Shown here one piece after another: positions 15,759-23,774 of a stretch of DNA of 64,000 nt. Numbering within the stretch: position 1 is the first letter of the stretch; each line of letters opens with the position of its first letter. The notes beneath the pieces were generated by a model. That model made no database searches, had not been told where the DNA came from, and worked only from the letters and a program-made list of their open reading frames with translations. This stretch comes from Bradyrhizobium sp. AZCC 1693 (lineage in GTDB: Bacteria; Pseudomonadota; Alphaproteobacteria; Rhizobiales; Xanthobacteraceae): contig NZ_JAZHSD010000001.1 in the NCBI RefSeq assembly GCF_036924745.1, positions 496,001 to 560,000 on the forward strand, written 5' to 3'. The position numbers were made by a program, and so were the translations under genes.

Positions 15759-16904
15759 ATGCAGTTCGCTCTCAATGAGGACCAGGTGGCGGTTCGCGAC
15801 ATGGCGCGCGAATTCGCCGCGGAGAAGATCGCGCCGCATGCGCTCCGCTGGGACGAGGAGAAGCATTTCCCCGTCGACGTGATGCGCGAGGCCGCAAGCC
15901 TTGGCATCGGCGGCATCTACATCAAGGACGACGTCGGCGGCTCCGCCATGACCCGCTTTGACGCCGCGCTGATCTTCGAGGCGCTCGCGACGGGCTGTCC
16001 GACCGTGTCGGCCTACATTTCGATCCACAACATGTCGTCGTGGATGATCGATGCCTACGGCAACGACACCCAGCGCCAGAAATGGCTGCCAAAGCTCTGC
16101 ACCATGGAGCTGCTGGCGAGCTATTGCCTGACCGAGCCGGGCTCCGGCTCGGACGCCGCGGCGCTGCGTACCCGCGCGGTGCGCGACGGCGATCATTATG
16201 TGCTCAACGGCCAGAAGCAGTTCATCTCCGGCGCCGGCAAGGGCGATCTTTATGTGGTGATGGTGCGGACCGGCGGCGACGGACCCGGCGGCATCTCGAC
16301 GCTGGTGATTCCGGCCGACACGCCGGGCGTCTCGTTCGGCGCCAACGAGCGCAAGATGGGCTGGAACGCGCAGCCGACGCGCGCGGTGATTTTCGAGAAT
16401 GCCCGCGTGCCGGTCGAGAACCGTCTGGGCGAGGAGGGGATCGGCTTCAAGATCGCGATGGCCGGGCTCGACGGCGGGCGCATCAATATCGCGGCCTGTT
16501 CGCTCGGCGGTGCGCAGAGCGCGCTCGACAAGTCGCTGGCTTACATGAAGGAGCGAAAGGCTTTTGGAAAACGCCTCGACGAATTCCAGGCGCTGCAGTT
16601 TCGCCTCGCCGACATGGCGACCGAACTGGAGGCGGCGCGGACGCTTGTGTGGCGTGCCGCCGCAGCTCTCGACCGCAAGGACGCGGACGCCACCATGCTC
16701 TGCGCGATGGCCAAGCGTTTTGGCACCGATGTCGGCTTCGAGGTCGCCAACCAGGCGCTGCAACTGCACGGCGGCTACGGTTACTTAAGCGAATACGGTA
16801 TCGAGAAGATTCTGCGCGATCTGCGCGTGCACCAGATCCTGGAAGGAACCAACGAAATCATGCGGCTGATCGTGTCGCGCAAGCTGATCGAGGGTGCGCG
16901 ATGA
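15759..16904 (+). CDS. Acyl-CoA dehydrogenase, probably isobutyryl-CoA dehydrogenase
   Basis: A 381-aa flavoprotein that would oxidise isobutyryl-CoA to methacrylyl-CoA in valine degradation, passing electrons to ETF. It has the full acyl-CoA dehydrogenase architecture: an N-terminal helical domain (QFALNEDQVAVRDMAREFAA), the substrate/FAD signature YCLTEPGSGSDAAAL (about residues 125-139), and a C-terminal domain with RKAFGKRLDEFQALQFRLAD. The ending HQILEGTNEIMRLIVSRKL resembles isobutyryl-CoA dehydrogenases. The start at 15759 is preceded by GCGCGGAG. Its stop overlaps the next start as ATGA (16901-16904). Specificity is inferred from the operon (mmsA, hydrolase, mmsB). Confidence 0.92.
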   Translation: MQFALNEDQVAVRDMAREFAAEKIAPHALRWDEEKHFPVDVMREAASLGIGGIYIKDDVGGSAMTRFDAALIFEALATGCPTVSAYISIHNMSSWMIDAYGNDTQRQKWLPKLCTMELLASYCLTEPGSGSDAAALRTRAVRDGDHYVLNGQKQFISGAGKGDLYVVMVRTGGDGPGGISTLVIPADTPGVSFGANERKMGWNAQPTRAVIFENARVPVENRLGEEGIGFKIAMAGLDGGRINIAACSLGGAQSALDKSLAYMKERKAFGKRLDEFQALQFRLADMATELEAARTLVWRAAAALDRKDADATMLCAMAKRFGTDVGFEVANQALQLHGGYGYLSEYGIEKILRDLRVHQILEGTNEIMRLIVSRKLIEGAR

Positions 16905-17974
16905 CGGATGTGGCTGTTGCAGAGGGCGACCTGATCGCGCGCAAGGAAGGTTCGGCCGGCATCCTCCGCTTGAACCGGCCGAAGGCGATCAATGCGGTGA
17001 CGCTGGAGATGTTCCACGATGTTGACAAGGCGCTCGATGCGTTCGAGGCCGATCCTGATGTTGCAGTGATCATACTGGAAGGTGCCGGCGAGCGCGGGCT
17101 GTGCGCCGGCGGCGACATCCGCGCGCTCTGGGAAAGCTCCAAGGTCAAAGGCGATCTCGGCAAGATCCTGTGGCGCGACGAATACATCCTAAACGCCCGG
17201 ATCAAGAAATTCCCGAAGCCGTATGTCGCATTCATGGACGGCATTGTGATGGGCGGCGGCGTCGGGCTATCGGCACATTCGAGCCATCGGGTCGTGACCG
17301 AGAAGACAAAACTGGCGATGCCCGAAGTCGGCCTTGGCTTCTTTCCCGATGTCGGCGGCACCTGGCTGTTGTCGCATTCGCCGGGAGAGATCGGCACTTA
17401 CTTCGGCTTGACCGGTCGGACCATGAATGGCCCCGACGCAATCCATGCCGGATTTGCCGACGCCGTCGTGCCGTCGGCCAAACTGCCTGCCTTGCGCGAG
17501 GCGCTCACCAAGGTAAGGGCCGGGATCACTGCCCCAGAGGTCAAAGCCCTGATCGCGGGTTTCGCGACGGGTGAGACCGCAGGTCCCGTCGCGGCGACGC
17601 AGGACAAGATCGATCGCTGGTTCGCCTATGACCGCATGGAAGACATCGTCGCGGCTTTGCAACGCGATGGTTCGGAGCTCGCGCAGGCGACATTGAAGAC
17701 GCTGCACGAGAAATCCCCGCGCGGCATGGTGGTGACGCTGAAACTGCTGCGGCTGGCACGCACCGCGCGCTCGCTCGAGGAATGTCTGGTTCGGGAATAC
17801 CGCGCCGCGCTGAAAGTCTTTGCCAGCGATGATTTCCGCGAGGGCGTGCGCGCTGCGGTGATCGACAAGGACCGCAATCCAAAATGGTCGCCGGCTAGAA
17901 TCGAGGACGTGACGCCGGCAATGGTCGCGCCTTACTTCGCCGAGATCGGCGCCGAAGAACTGAAGTTTCCCTGA
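16901..17974 (+). CDS. 3-hydroxyisobutyryl-CoA hydrolase (enoyl-CoA hydratase/isomerase family)
   Basis: A 357-aa crotonase-superfamily member with the extended C-terminal ECH_2 domain (about 350 aa, longer than simple hydratases) that marks 3-hydroxyisobutyryl-CoA hydrolases. It would release 3-hydroxyisobutyrate from its CoA ester in valine degradation. Signature segments are GAGERGLCAGGDIRALWE, MDGIVMGGGVGLSAHSSHRV, LAMPEVGLGFFPDVGGTWLL, and late in the protein EYRAALKVFASDDFREGVRA. The start at 16901 overlaps the acyl-CoA dehydrogenase stop by four bases, so translation is coupled. The same frame is open upstream to 16040 inside the dehydrogenase gene, but that part is antisense-like noise. 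Confidence 0.93.
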   Translation: MTDVAVAEGDLIARKEGSAGILRLNRPKAINAVTLEMFHDVDKALDAFEADPDVAVIILEGAGERGLCAGGDIRALWESSKVKGDLGKILWRDEYILNARIKKFPKPYVAFMDGIVMGGGVGLSAHSSHRVVTEKTKLAMPEVGLGFFPDVGGTWLLSHSPGEIGTYFGLTGRTMNGPDAIHAGFADAVVPSAKLPALREALTKVRAGITAPEVKALIAGFATGETAGPVAATQDKIDRWFAYDRMEDIVAALQRDGSELAQATLKTLHEKSPRGMVVTLKLLRLARTARSLEECLVREYRAALKVFASDDFREGVRAAVIDKDRNPKWSPARIEDVTPAMVAPYFAEIGAEELKFP

Positions 17975-18008
17975 TCAAAACAGAAAAATTCCAAGCGGAG
18001 GATTCGAG

Positions 18009-18896
18009 ATGGCAAATATCGCATTCATTGGCCTCGGCAACATGGGCGGGCCGATGGCGGCCAATCTGGTCAAGGCCGGCCACAAGGTCACCGCGTTCGA
18101 TCTGGTGGCGGCCTCGCGCGATCAGGCCAGGGCGGACGGGGCTGATATCGCGAAGACTTCGGTAGCCTCCGTCAAGGGCGCCGACGTCGTCGTCACCATG
18201 CTGCCGGCGGGCAAGCATGTGCTGACGGTATGGAACGAGGTCGTCCCAGTGATGGCCAAGGGTACGCTGATCATCGATTGCTCGACCATCGACGTCGAAA
18301 GCGCCAAGCAGGCGCATGCGCTGGCTGCCAAAAGCGGCATGCTTTCGGTCGATGCGCCGGTGTCGGGCGGAACCGGCGGCGCCAAGGGCGCGACACTGAC
18401 GTTCATGTGCGGCGGCGAGGACAAGGCGTTTGCGGCGGCAAAACCCGTGCTGGAAAACATGGGCAAGAAGCTCGTGCATTGCGGCGGGGCGGGTGCGGGG
18501 CAGGCGGCCAAGATCTGCAACAACATGATCCTCGGCATTTCCATGATCGGTGTCGGCGAGGCGTTTGCGCTGGCGGAAAAGCTCGGCCTGTCGCATCAGG
18601 CGCTGTTCGACGTCGCCTCGACCTCCTCGGGGCAATGCTGGGCGCTGACGTCCTATTGCCCGGTGCCGGGCCCGGTGCCGGCCTCCCCGGCGAACAACGG
18701 CTACAAGCCCGGATTTGCCTCGGCGCTGATGGTGAAGGACCTCACCTTGGCGCAGGACGCGGCCAATGCCGCGGGTGCTGTGACGCCTCTGGGCAAGCAC
18801 GCGCAGGAGATCTACAAGGCCTTCGACGCCGCCGGCCATGGTGGGGTGGATTTTTCCGGGATTATCCAGCACGTTAGGAGCCTCGCCGGGAAATAA
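18009..18896 (+). CDS. mmsB: 3-hydroxyisobutyrate dehydrogenase
   Basis: A 295-aa NAD-dependent beta-hydroxyacid dehydrogenase that oxidises 3-hydroxyisobutyrate to methylmalonate semialdehyde, the substrate of MmsA encoded in the same operon. The N-terminal Rossmann motif is IAFIGLGNMGGPMAANLVKA (residues 3-22). The substrate motif DAPVSGGTGGAKGATLTFM and the catalytic-lysine motif GAGQAAKICNNMILG follow, then the all-helical C-terminal domain. CGGAGG lies upstream of the ATG. The stop is 11 bp before the acyl-CoA synthetase start. Confidence 0.95.
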   Translation: MANIAFIGLGNMGGPMAANLVKAGHKVTAFDLVAASRDQARADGADIAKTSVASVKGADVVVTMLPAGKHVLTVWNEVVPVMAKGTLIIDCSTIDVESAKQAHALAAKSGMLSVDAPVSGGTGGAKGATLTFMCGGEDKAFAAAKPVLENMGKKLVHCGGAGAGQAAKICNNMILGISMIGVGEAFALAEKLGLSHQALFDVASTSSGQCWALTSYCPVPGPVPASPANNGYKPGFASALMVKDLTLAQDAANAAGAVTPLGKHAQEIYKAFDAAGHGGVDFSGIIQHVRSLAGK

Positions 18897-18906
18897 CGGA
18901 GACCTG

Positions 18907-20637
18907 ATGACGACCTTCCAGGAAGCGCGCGCCTTTCTGCTCAAGCACCGCGCGGATTACGATACGGCCGTGAAGGGTTTTCGCTGGCCGGATCCGGTTC
19001 CGTTCAACTGGGCGCTGGACTGGTTCGATGCGGAACTCGCTGCGAATGGCGATAGCCGGGACCGTGCCGCGCTCTGGATTGTCGATCCCGGCGATAGGGA
19101 GACAAAACTCTCCTTCGCGACGCTGTCTCGCCGTTCCAATCAGGTCGCGAACTTCCTGCGTGCGCAGGGCCTGAAGCGCGGCGATCATTTGTTGCTGCTG
19201 CTCGGCAATGTCGTCCCGCTGTGGGAGACCATGCTGGCGGCGATGAAGCTCGGCGTGGTCGTGATCCCCGCCACCACGCTGCTAACCTCGGACGAGTTGC
19301 GCGACCGGCTCGATCGTGGCAAGGCGAGGGTGGTGGTGGCTTCGCAGGATCAGGTCGCGAAGTTTACAGGGCTCGGCAGCGACAATCTGGTCCGCATCGT
19401 GGTCGGCGCGACATCGAAGCATGACGGCTGGCTGCCGTTCGAGCAGGCCGCGAGCGCGCTGGAGACCTTTACATCTGACGGCCCGACCAATGCCGATGAC
19501 CCGATGCTGCTCTATTTCACCTCGGGCACCACGGCAAAGCCGAAACTGGTGCGGCACAGCCAGCGCAGCTATCCCGTCGGCGCGTTGTCGACGATGTTCT
19601 GGCTCGGGCTGCAGCCGGGCGACGTGCATCTTAATATTTCCTCGCCGGGCTGGGCCAAGCATGCCTGGAGTTGCTTCTTCGCGCCGTGGAACGCGGGCGC
19701 GACTGTGTTCGTGGTCAACCAGCCGCGCTTCGACGCCAAAGCCTTGCTCGCGACCGTCGGCCGCTGTGGCGTCACCACGCTGTGCGCGCCGCCAACGGTG
19801 TGGCGGCTGTTCATTCAGGAGAAGCTCGCCGACTTCAAGGTGAGTCTGCGCGAAGTCTGCGGCGCGGGCGAGCCGCTCAACCCCGAAGTGATCGACCAGG
19901 TGAAGGCGGCGTGGGGCCTGACCATCCGCGACGGCTACGGCCAGACCGAAACCACCGCGCTCGCCGGCAACTCGCCGGGCCAGAAAGTCAAGGTCGGCTC
20001 GATGGGTCGTCCGCTGCCGGGCTATCGTGTGCAGATCACCGATAGTGACGGCCATGTCACCAAGGAAGGCGAGGTGACGCTGGTGCTCGGCGCCGACCGC
20101 CCGGCGGGCCTGATGCAGGGCTATCAGGGCGAGGATGGCAAACTGAGTGGGACGAGCGGCGATCTCTATCGCAGCGGCGACGTGGTGTTTGCCGATGACG
20201 AAGGCTATCTCACCTTCGTCGGCCGCTCCGATGACGTCTTCAAGTCTTCCGATTACCGCATCAGCCCGTTCGAACTGGAAAGCGTGCTGCTGGAACATGA
20301 ACAGGTCGCGGAAGCCGCCGTCGTGCCGAGCCCCGATCCGATCCGGCTCGCAATCCCCAAGGCCTATGTGCTGCTGGTCTCGGGAGCGGAACGCACGCCG
20401 GAAACCGCGCTCTCGATCTTCAGGCACCTGCATACGCGGCTCGCGCCTTTCAAGCGTATCCGCAAGATCGAACTGGTGACGGAACTGCCGAAGACGATCT
20501 CCGGAAAGATCCGCCGCGTCCAGTTGCGCCGGCTCGAACATGATAATAACCGCAGCGACGGTTTGCGCGGCGCCGAGTTCCGCGAAGAAGAATTCCCGGA
20601 GCTACAGAAAGTGCGAACCGCCGGGCTGGAGAGTTAG
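18907..20637 (+). CDS. AMP-dependent acyl-CoA synthetase (acetyl-CoA synthetase-like)
   Basis: A 576-aa member of the ANL adenylate-forming superfamily, which activates a carboxylic acid with ATP to the acyl-AMP and then the CoA thioester. Visible core motifs are LLYFTSGTTAKPKLVRHS (P-loop-like A3), DGYGQTETTALAGNSPG (A5), YRSGDVVFADDEGYLTFVGR (A7-A8 hinge) and LPKTISGKIRRVQLRRLE (catalytic Lys of A10). The N-terminus resembles medium-chain or acetyl-type synthetases (NWALDWFDAELA). The start at 18907 follows CGGAGA. It continues the valine operon with the MaoC gene four bases downstream, and may feed short or branched acids into the pathway. Confidence 0.92.
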   Translation: MTTFQEARAFLLKHRADYDTAVKGFRWPDPVPFNWALDWFDAELAANGDSRDRAALWIVDPGDRETKLSFATLSRRSNQVANFLRAQGLKRGDHLLLLLGNVVPLWETMLAAMKLGVVVIPATTLLTSDELRDRLDRGKARVVVASQDQVAKFTGLGSDNLVRIVVGATSKHDGWLPFEQAASALETFTSDGPTNADDPMLLYFTSGTTAKPKLVRHSQRSYPVGALSTMFWLGLQPGDVHLNISSPGWAKHAWSCFFAPWNAGATVFVVNQPRFDAKALLATVGRCGVTTLCAPPTVWRLFIQEKLADFKVSLREVCGAGEPLNPEVIDQVKAAWGLTIRDGYGQTETTALAGNSPGQKVKVGSMGRPLPGYRVQITDSDGHVTKEGEVTLVLGADRPAGLMQGYQGEDGKLSGTSGDLYRSGDVVFADDEGYLTFVGRSDDVFKSSDYRISPFELESVLLEHEQVAEAAVVPSPDPIRLAIPKAYVLLVSGAERTPETALSIFRHLHTRLAPFKRIRKIELVTELPKTISGKIRRVQLRRLEHDNNRSDGLRGAEFREEEFPELQKVRTAGLES

Positions 20638-20640
20638 CGA

Positions 20641-21120
20641 ATGAATGAAGTCTGGAAGAAGCCGCCGGTCTCCTTTGACGCCTATCAGGCCATGGTCGGC
20701 AAGGAGATCGGGGTGTCGTCCTGGCACCTGATCGACCAGAACAGGATCAACCTCTATGCCGACGTGATCGAGGACCATCAGTTCATCCATGTCGATCCCG
20801 AACGCGCCAGGAAGGAAACCGCGTTCGGCAACACCATCGCGCATGGGTTTCTGACGATGTCTCTGCTGAGCATCATGTCCTACGAGGTGATGCCGGTCAT
20901 TGAAGGCACGGCGATGGGCGTCAATTACGGCTTTGACAAGCTGCGCTTCCTGTCGCCGGTCCGCGCCGGCTCCCGCGTCCGCGGCCGCTTCACGCTCATG
21001 GAAGCCAAGCTGCGCAAGCCGAAAGAGCTGCAGTCGCGCACCAATGTCACCGTCGAGATCGAGGGCGAGGAAAAACCCGCTTTGGTCGCCGACTGGATCG
21101 GGCTGATCTATTTCAACTAG
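20641..21120 (+). CDS. MaoC family dehydratase
   Basis: A 159-aa hotdog-fold protein with the hydratase-2 signature: an Asp/His pair in DVIEDHQFIHVDPERA (about residues 41-56) followed by FGNTIAHGFLTMSLLSIMSY. It would hydrate trans-2-enoyl-CoA to the R-3-hydroxyacyl-CoA. It starts four bases after the acyl-CoA synthetase stop and is probably translationally linked. The SDR downstream (21384) could act on its product, although about 260 bp of repeats separate them. A role in supplying R-3-hydroxyacyl-CoA for polyester synthesis is possible but not shown. Confidence 0.9.
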   Translation: MNEVWKKPPVSFDAYQAMVGKEIGVSSWHLIDQNRINLYADVIEDHQFIHVDPERARKETAFGNTIAHGFLTMSLLSIMSYEVMPVIEGTAMGVNYGFDKLRFLSPVRAGSRVRGRFTLMEAKLRKPKELQSRTNVTVEIEGEEKPALVADWIGLIYFN

Positions 21121-21128
21121 GTTTCCCT

Positions 21129-21190
21129 GTCATTGCCGGGCAAAAGCGCGAAGCGCGTCTTCAAACCAGTTGACCCGGCAATCCATCACT
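21129..21190. repeat. Short palindromic repeat unit (GTCATTGCCGGGC type)
   Basis: Begins TGTCATTGCCGGGC and ends TGACCCGGCAATCCATCAC, with an inner hairpin GCGCGAAGCGCG. It is 8 bp downstream of the MaoC stop and could act in transcription termination. Confidence 0.6.
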
Positions 21191-21224
21191 GCTCAAAAAC
21201 TATCAATCTCTTGGCGCTTTCGTA

Positions 21225-21363
21225 CCCTCTCCCCTTGTGGGAGAGGGTGGCGAAATCGAGCGGAGCGAGATGAAGCCGGGTGAGGGGTCTCTCTCCGCGG
21301 CGACAGACCCCTCATCCGGCGCGGATTGCATCCGCGCCACCTTCTCCCACAAGGGGAGAAGGA
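21225..21363. repeat. Long inverted repeat (CTCTCCCCTTGTGGGAGAGG type)
   Basis: A dispersed intergenic element whose left side contains CTCTCCCCTTGTGGGAGAGG and whose right side contains CCTTCTCCCACAAGGGGAGA, with GGTGAGGGGTCT/AGACCCCTCATC arms inside. The whole can fold into one long hairpin. It occupies most of the 263-bp gap between the MaoC and SDR genes. The type is widespread in rhizobia (from memory). Confidence 0.75.
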
Positions 21364-21383
21364 AGAAGAACTAGGGAATTCGC

Positions 21384-22301
21384 ATGGCAATCAGGTTTGA
21401 CGGACGCGTCGCTATCGTCACCGGCGCAGGCAATGGTCTGGGACGGGCGCATGCGCTGGGGCTGGCGAGCCGCGGCGCCAAGGTGGTGGTCAACGATTTC
21501 GGCGGCGCGCGCGACGGCACCGGCGGGTCGCTGACGCCGGCCGAAACCGTGGTCGAGGAAATCCGCAAAGCCGGCGGGACCGCGATGGCCGATGGCGCCG
21601 ACGTCTCGAAGTTTGGACAAGTCACAGCGATGGTCGAACGTGCCACCAAGGAATGGGGCAGCGTCGATCTCCTGTGCGCCAATGCCGGCATTCTTCGCGA
21701 CAAGTCGTTCGCAAAAATGGACGTAGCCGACTTTGCCAAAGTGCTCGATGTCCATCTCGTCGGTACGTTTTACTGCTGCAAGGCGGTGTGGGATGGCATG
21801 CGCGAGCGCAACTATGGACGCATCGTGCTGACCACCTCGTCATCCGGCCTGTTCGGCAATTTCGGCCAGGCCAATTACGGCGCCGCCAAAGCCGGCATGG
21901 TCGGCCTGATGAACGTGCTGGCCGAGGAGGGCCGCAAGAACAACATCCGCGTCAACACGATCTCGCCGACCGCGGCGACCCGGATGACGGAAGAACTGCT
22001 GCCGCCGCAGGCGCTGGCCTTGATGCGCCCCGAGGCGATCACGCCGGCCGTGGAGTTTCTGCTCAGCGAAGACGCCCCGACCCGCACCATCATGGGCGCC
22101 GGCGCGGGTTCGTTCGCGGTGATCAAGATCATCGAGACCGAAGGCATCAACCTCGCCCAGTCCGACTGGACGCCCGATGCGATATCAGCGCATTTTGCCG
22201 AGATCGACGACGTCTCGAAGGCGAAGGCGCTGCAGGGCGCGTTTGAGCAAACGCAGAAGTATGTCGCGCAGGCTGCCGCACGGGCGGGGATCAAGTTGTA
22301 G
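21384..22301 (+). CDS. SDR family 3-hydroxyacyl-CoA dehydrogenase-like oxidoreductase
   Basis: A 305-aa short-chain dehydrogenase most like the dehydrogenase half of peroxisomal multifunctional enzyme type 2. It has the cofactor motif TGAGNGLGRAHALGLASRGA (about residues 13-32), NDFGGARDGTGGS, an NAG motif (CANAGILRDKSF) and the catalytic Ser/Tyr/Lys in SSSGLFGNF and ANYGAAKAGMVGL. The C-terminus extends about 50 residues beyond classical SDRs. It probably oxidises a 3-hydroxyacyl-CoA using NAD. The start follows TAGGGA. It is in the same direction as the MaoC/synthetase genes but separated by repeats, so it may have its own promoter. Confidence 0.9.
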   Translation: MAIRFDGRVAIVTGAGNGLGRAHALGLASRGAKVVVNDFGGARDGTGGSLTPAETVVEEIRKAGGTAMADGADVSKFGQVTAMVERATKEWGSVDLLCANAGILRDKSFAKMDVADFAKVLDVHLVGTFYCCKAVWDGMRERNYGRIVLTTSSSGLFGNFGQANYGAAKAGMVGLMNVLAEEGRKNNIRVNTISPTAATRMTEELLPPQALALMRPEAITPAVEFLLSEDAPTRTIMGAGAGSFAVIKIIETEGINLAQSDWTPDAISAHFAEIDDVSKAKALQGAFEQTQKYVAQAAARAGIKL

Positions 22302-22327
22302 CGCCGCAGCGGCACGTTACACTCCCT

Positions 22328-22416
22328 CGTCATGGCCGGGCTTGACCCGGCCATCCACGCTTTTGCCACCTGCCAAAAGCCAGACGTGGATGCCCGGGAC
22401 AAGCCCGGGCATGACG
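22328..22416. repeat. Palindromic repeat (CGTCATGGCCGGGC type)
   Basis: Begins CGTCATGGCCGGGCTTGACC and ends ACAAGCCCGGGCATGACG, with a second stem formed by CCACGCTTTTG/CAAAAGC and CGTGGATGCCCGG. It fills the gap between two same-strand genes (stop 22301, start 22457). Confidence 0.75.
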
Positions 22417-22456
22417 ACTGTTATTGTGGTGGGCGAATCCGGCTTACACTCACACC

Positions 22457-23686
22457 ATGTCATCGCCTCCCAATAACGTCGCCGTCATCGGCGCCGGCCC
22501 CGCCGGCCTGATGGTCGCCGAAGTGCTCGCGCAGGGCGGCATCAAGGCCACCGTCTATGATGCGATGCCATCGGCCGGCCGCAAATTCCTGATGGCGGGG
22601 CGAGGCGGGCTGAACCTCACGCATAGCGAGCCATTGCCGCAATTCCTTGCGCGCTACCGCGAGGCGATGCCGCATCTGAAAACTGCCATCGAGGCGTTTT
22701 CGCCACAGGCACTGCGCGACTGGAGCGACGCCCTGGGACAACAAACCTTCGTCGGCTCCAGCGGCCGGGTGTTTCCGAAAGCATTCAAGGCGTCGCCCTT
22801 GCTGCGGGCATGGTTGCGGCGGCTGGACGCGATGGGGGTTAAGCTGTCACTACGTCATCGCTGGAGTGGCTGGGACGAACAAGGTCGCCTGCGCTTTCAA
22901 ACACCGGATGGGGCGGTCACGGTCGAAGCGGCCGCGACCGTGCTGGCGCTCGGCGGCGCAAGCTGGCCGCGGCTGGGCTCCGACGGCGCATGGGCGGAGA
23001 TACTCGCTGCCAAAGGCGTGCAGATATCGCCGCTGCGCCCGGCCAATTCCGGCTTCACCGTCGCCTGGTCGGACATCTTTCGAGATCGCTTCGAGGGACA
23101 GCCACTCAAGGGCGTGGTGCTGACATCAGGTGCGCATAGCGTCCGCGGCGAGGCCGTCGTTACCCGAACCGGTATCGAAGGCGGCGCGGTCTATGCGCTG
23201 TCAGCCGAGTTGCGCGAGGCGATCGACCGCTCGGGACGAGCAACCCTCCACATCGCGCTGCGGCCCGATCTCGACATGAAAGACCTGATCGCGAAGGTAT
23301 CGGTGCCGAAAGGCAAACAGTCCCTGTCGAATTTCCTGCGCAAGGCCGGCAGCCTCCCACCCGTTGCGATAGGATTGCTGCAGGAGGCGGCCAGGGCATC
23401 CGGCACTTCGCTCGCGTCGATGTCGCAACCCGACCTTGCTCGACTGATCAACGCCGTCCCGATCGAGCTCACCGGCACAGCCCCGATTGGGCGCGCGATT
23501 TCGACCGCGGGCGGGATCGCGTTCAGCGAACTCGACGGCGACTTCATGCTCCGCCGTTTGCCCGGCGTGTTCGCGGCTGGCGAGATGCTGGATTGGGAGG
23601 CGCCGACCGGCGGCTACCTGTTGCAGGCGTCGTTCGCGACCGGCGCTGCCGCGGGGCGGGGTGCGTTGAAGTGGCTTAATCCGTAG
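22457..23686 (+). CDS. TIGR03862 family flavoprotein (BaiN/RdsA-like NAD(P)/FAD-dependent oxidoreductase)
   Basis: A 409-aa flavoprotein. The N-terminal FAD-binding motif is VAVIGAGPAGLMVAEVLAQG (residues 8-27). The family signature SAGRKFLMAGRGGLNLTHSE follows at about 47-66, and near the C-terminus GVFAAGEMLDWEAPTGGYLL binds FAD again. This group is related to HI0933/BaiN proteins; its physiological substrate is unknown. I chose ATG 22457 rather than the in-frame 22424, which lies at the edge of a repeat. The stop codon TAG (23684-23686) lies within the first bases of the palindromic repeat that follows, so the extreme C-terminus was set by the repeat. Confidence 0.9.
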   Translation: MSSPPNNVAVIGAGPAGLMVAEVLAQGGIKATVYDAMPSAGRKFLMAGRGGLNLTHSEPLPQFLARYREAMPHLKTAIEAFSPQALRDWSDALGQQTFVGSSGRVFPKAFKASPLLRAWLRRLDAMGVKLSLRHRWSGWDEQGRLRFQTPDGAVTVEAAATVLALGGASWPRLGSDGAWAEILAAKGVQISPLRPANSGFTVAWSDIFRDRFEGQPLKGVVLTSGAHSVRGEAVVTRTGIEGGAVYALSAELREAIDRSGRATLHIALRPDLDMKDLIAKVSVPKGKQSLSNFLRKAGSLPPVAIGLLQEAARASGTSLASMSQPDLARLINAVPIELTGTAPIGRAISTAGGIAFSELDGDFMLRRLPGVFAAGEMLDWEAPTGGYLLQASFATGAAAGRGALKWLNP

Positions 23687-23768
23687 GATGGGTTGAGCGA
23701 AGCGAAACCCATCGGGACTTGCCGAGCTGATGAATGATGGGTTTCGCTGCGCTCTACCCATCCTACGG
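23682..23768. repeat. Palindromic repeat, family C (CCGTAGGATGGGT), copy 1
   Basis: Bounded by CGTAGGATGGGT and ACCCATCCTACGG, with inner arms GAGCGAAGCGAAACCCAT and ATGGGTTTCGCTGCGCTC. It separates the convergent TIGR03862 and DSD1 genes and could serve as a bidirectional terminator. Copy 2 is at 24889-24971, and a shorter relative is at 35946-36006. Confidence 0.85.
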
Positions 23769-23774
23769 GGCCGC

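Noticed and set aside
14241..16769. An 842-codon minus-strand open frame across mmsA and the acyl-CoA dehydrogenase.
   Set aside because: Both plus-strand genes are unmistakable; the antisense product has no domain character.
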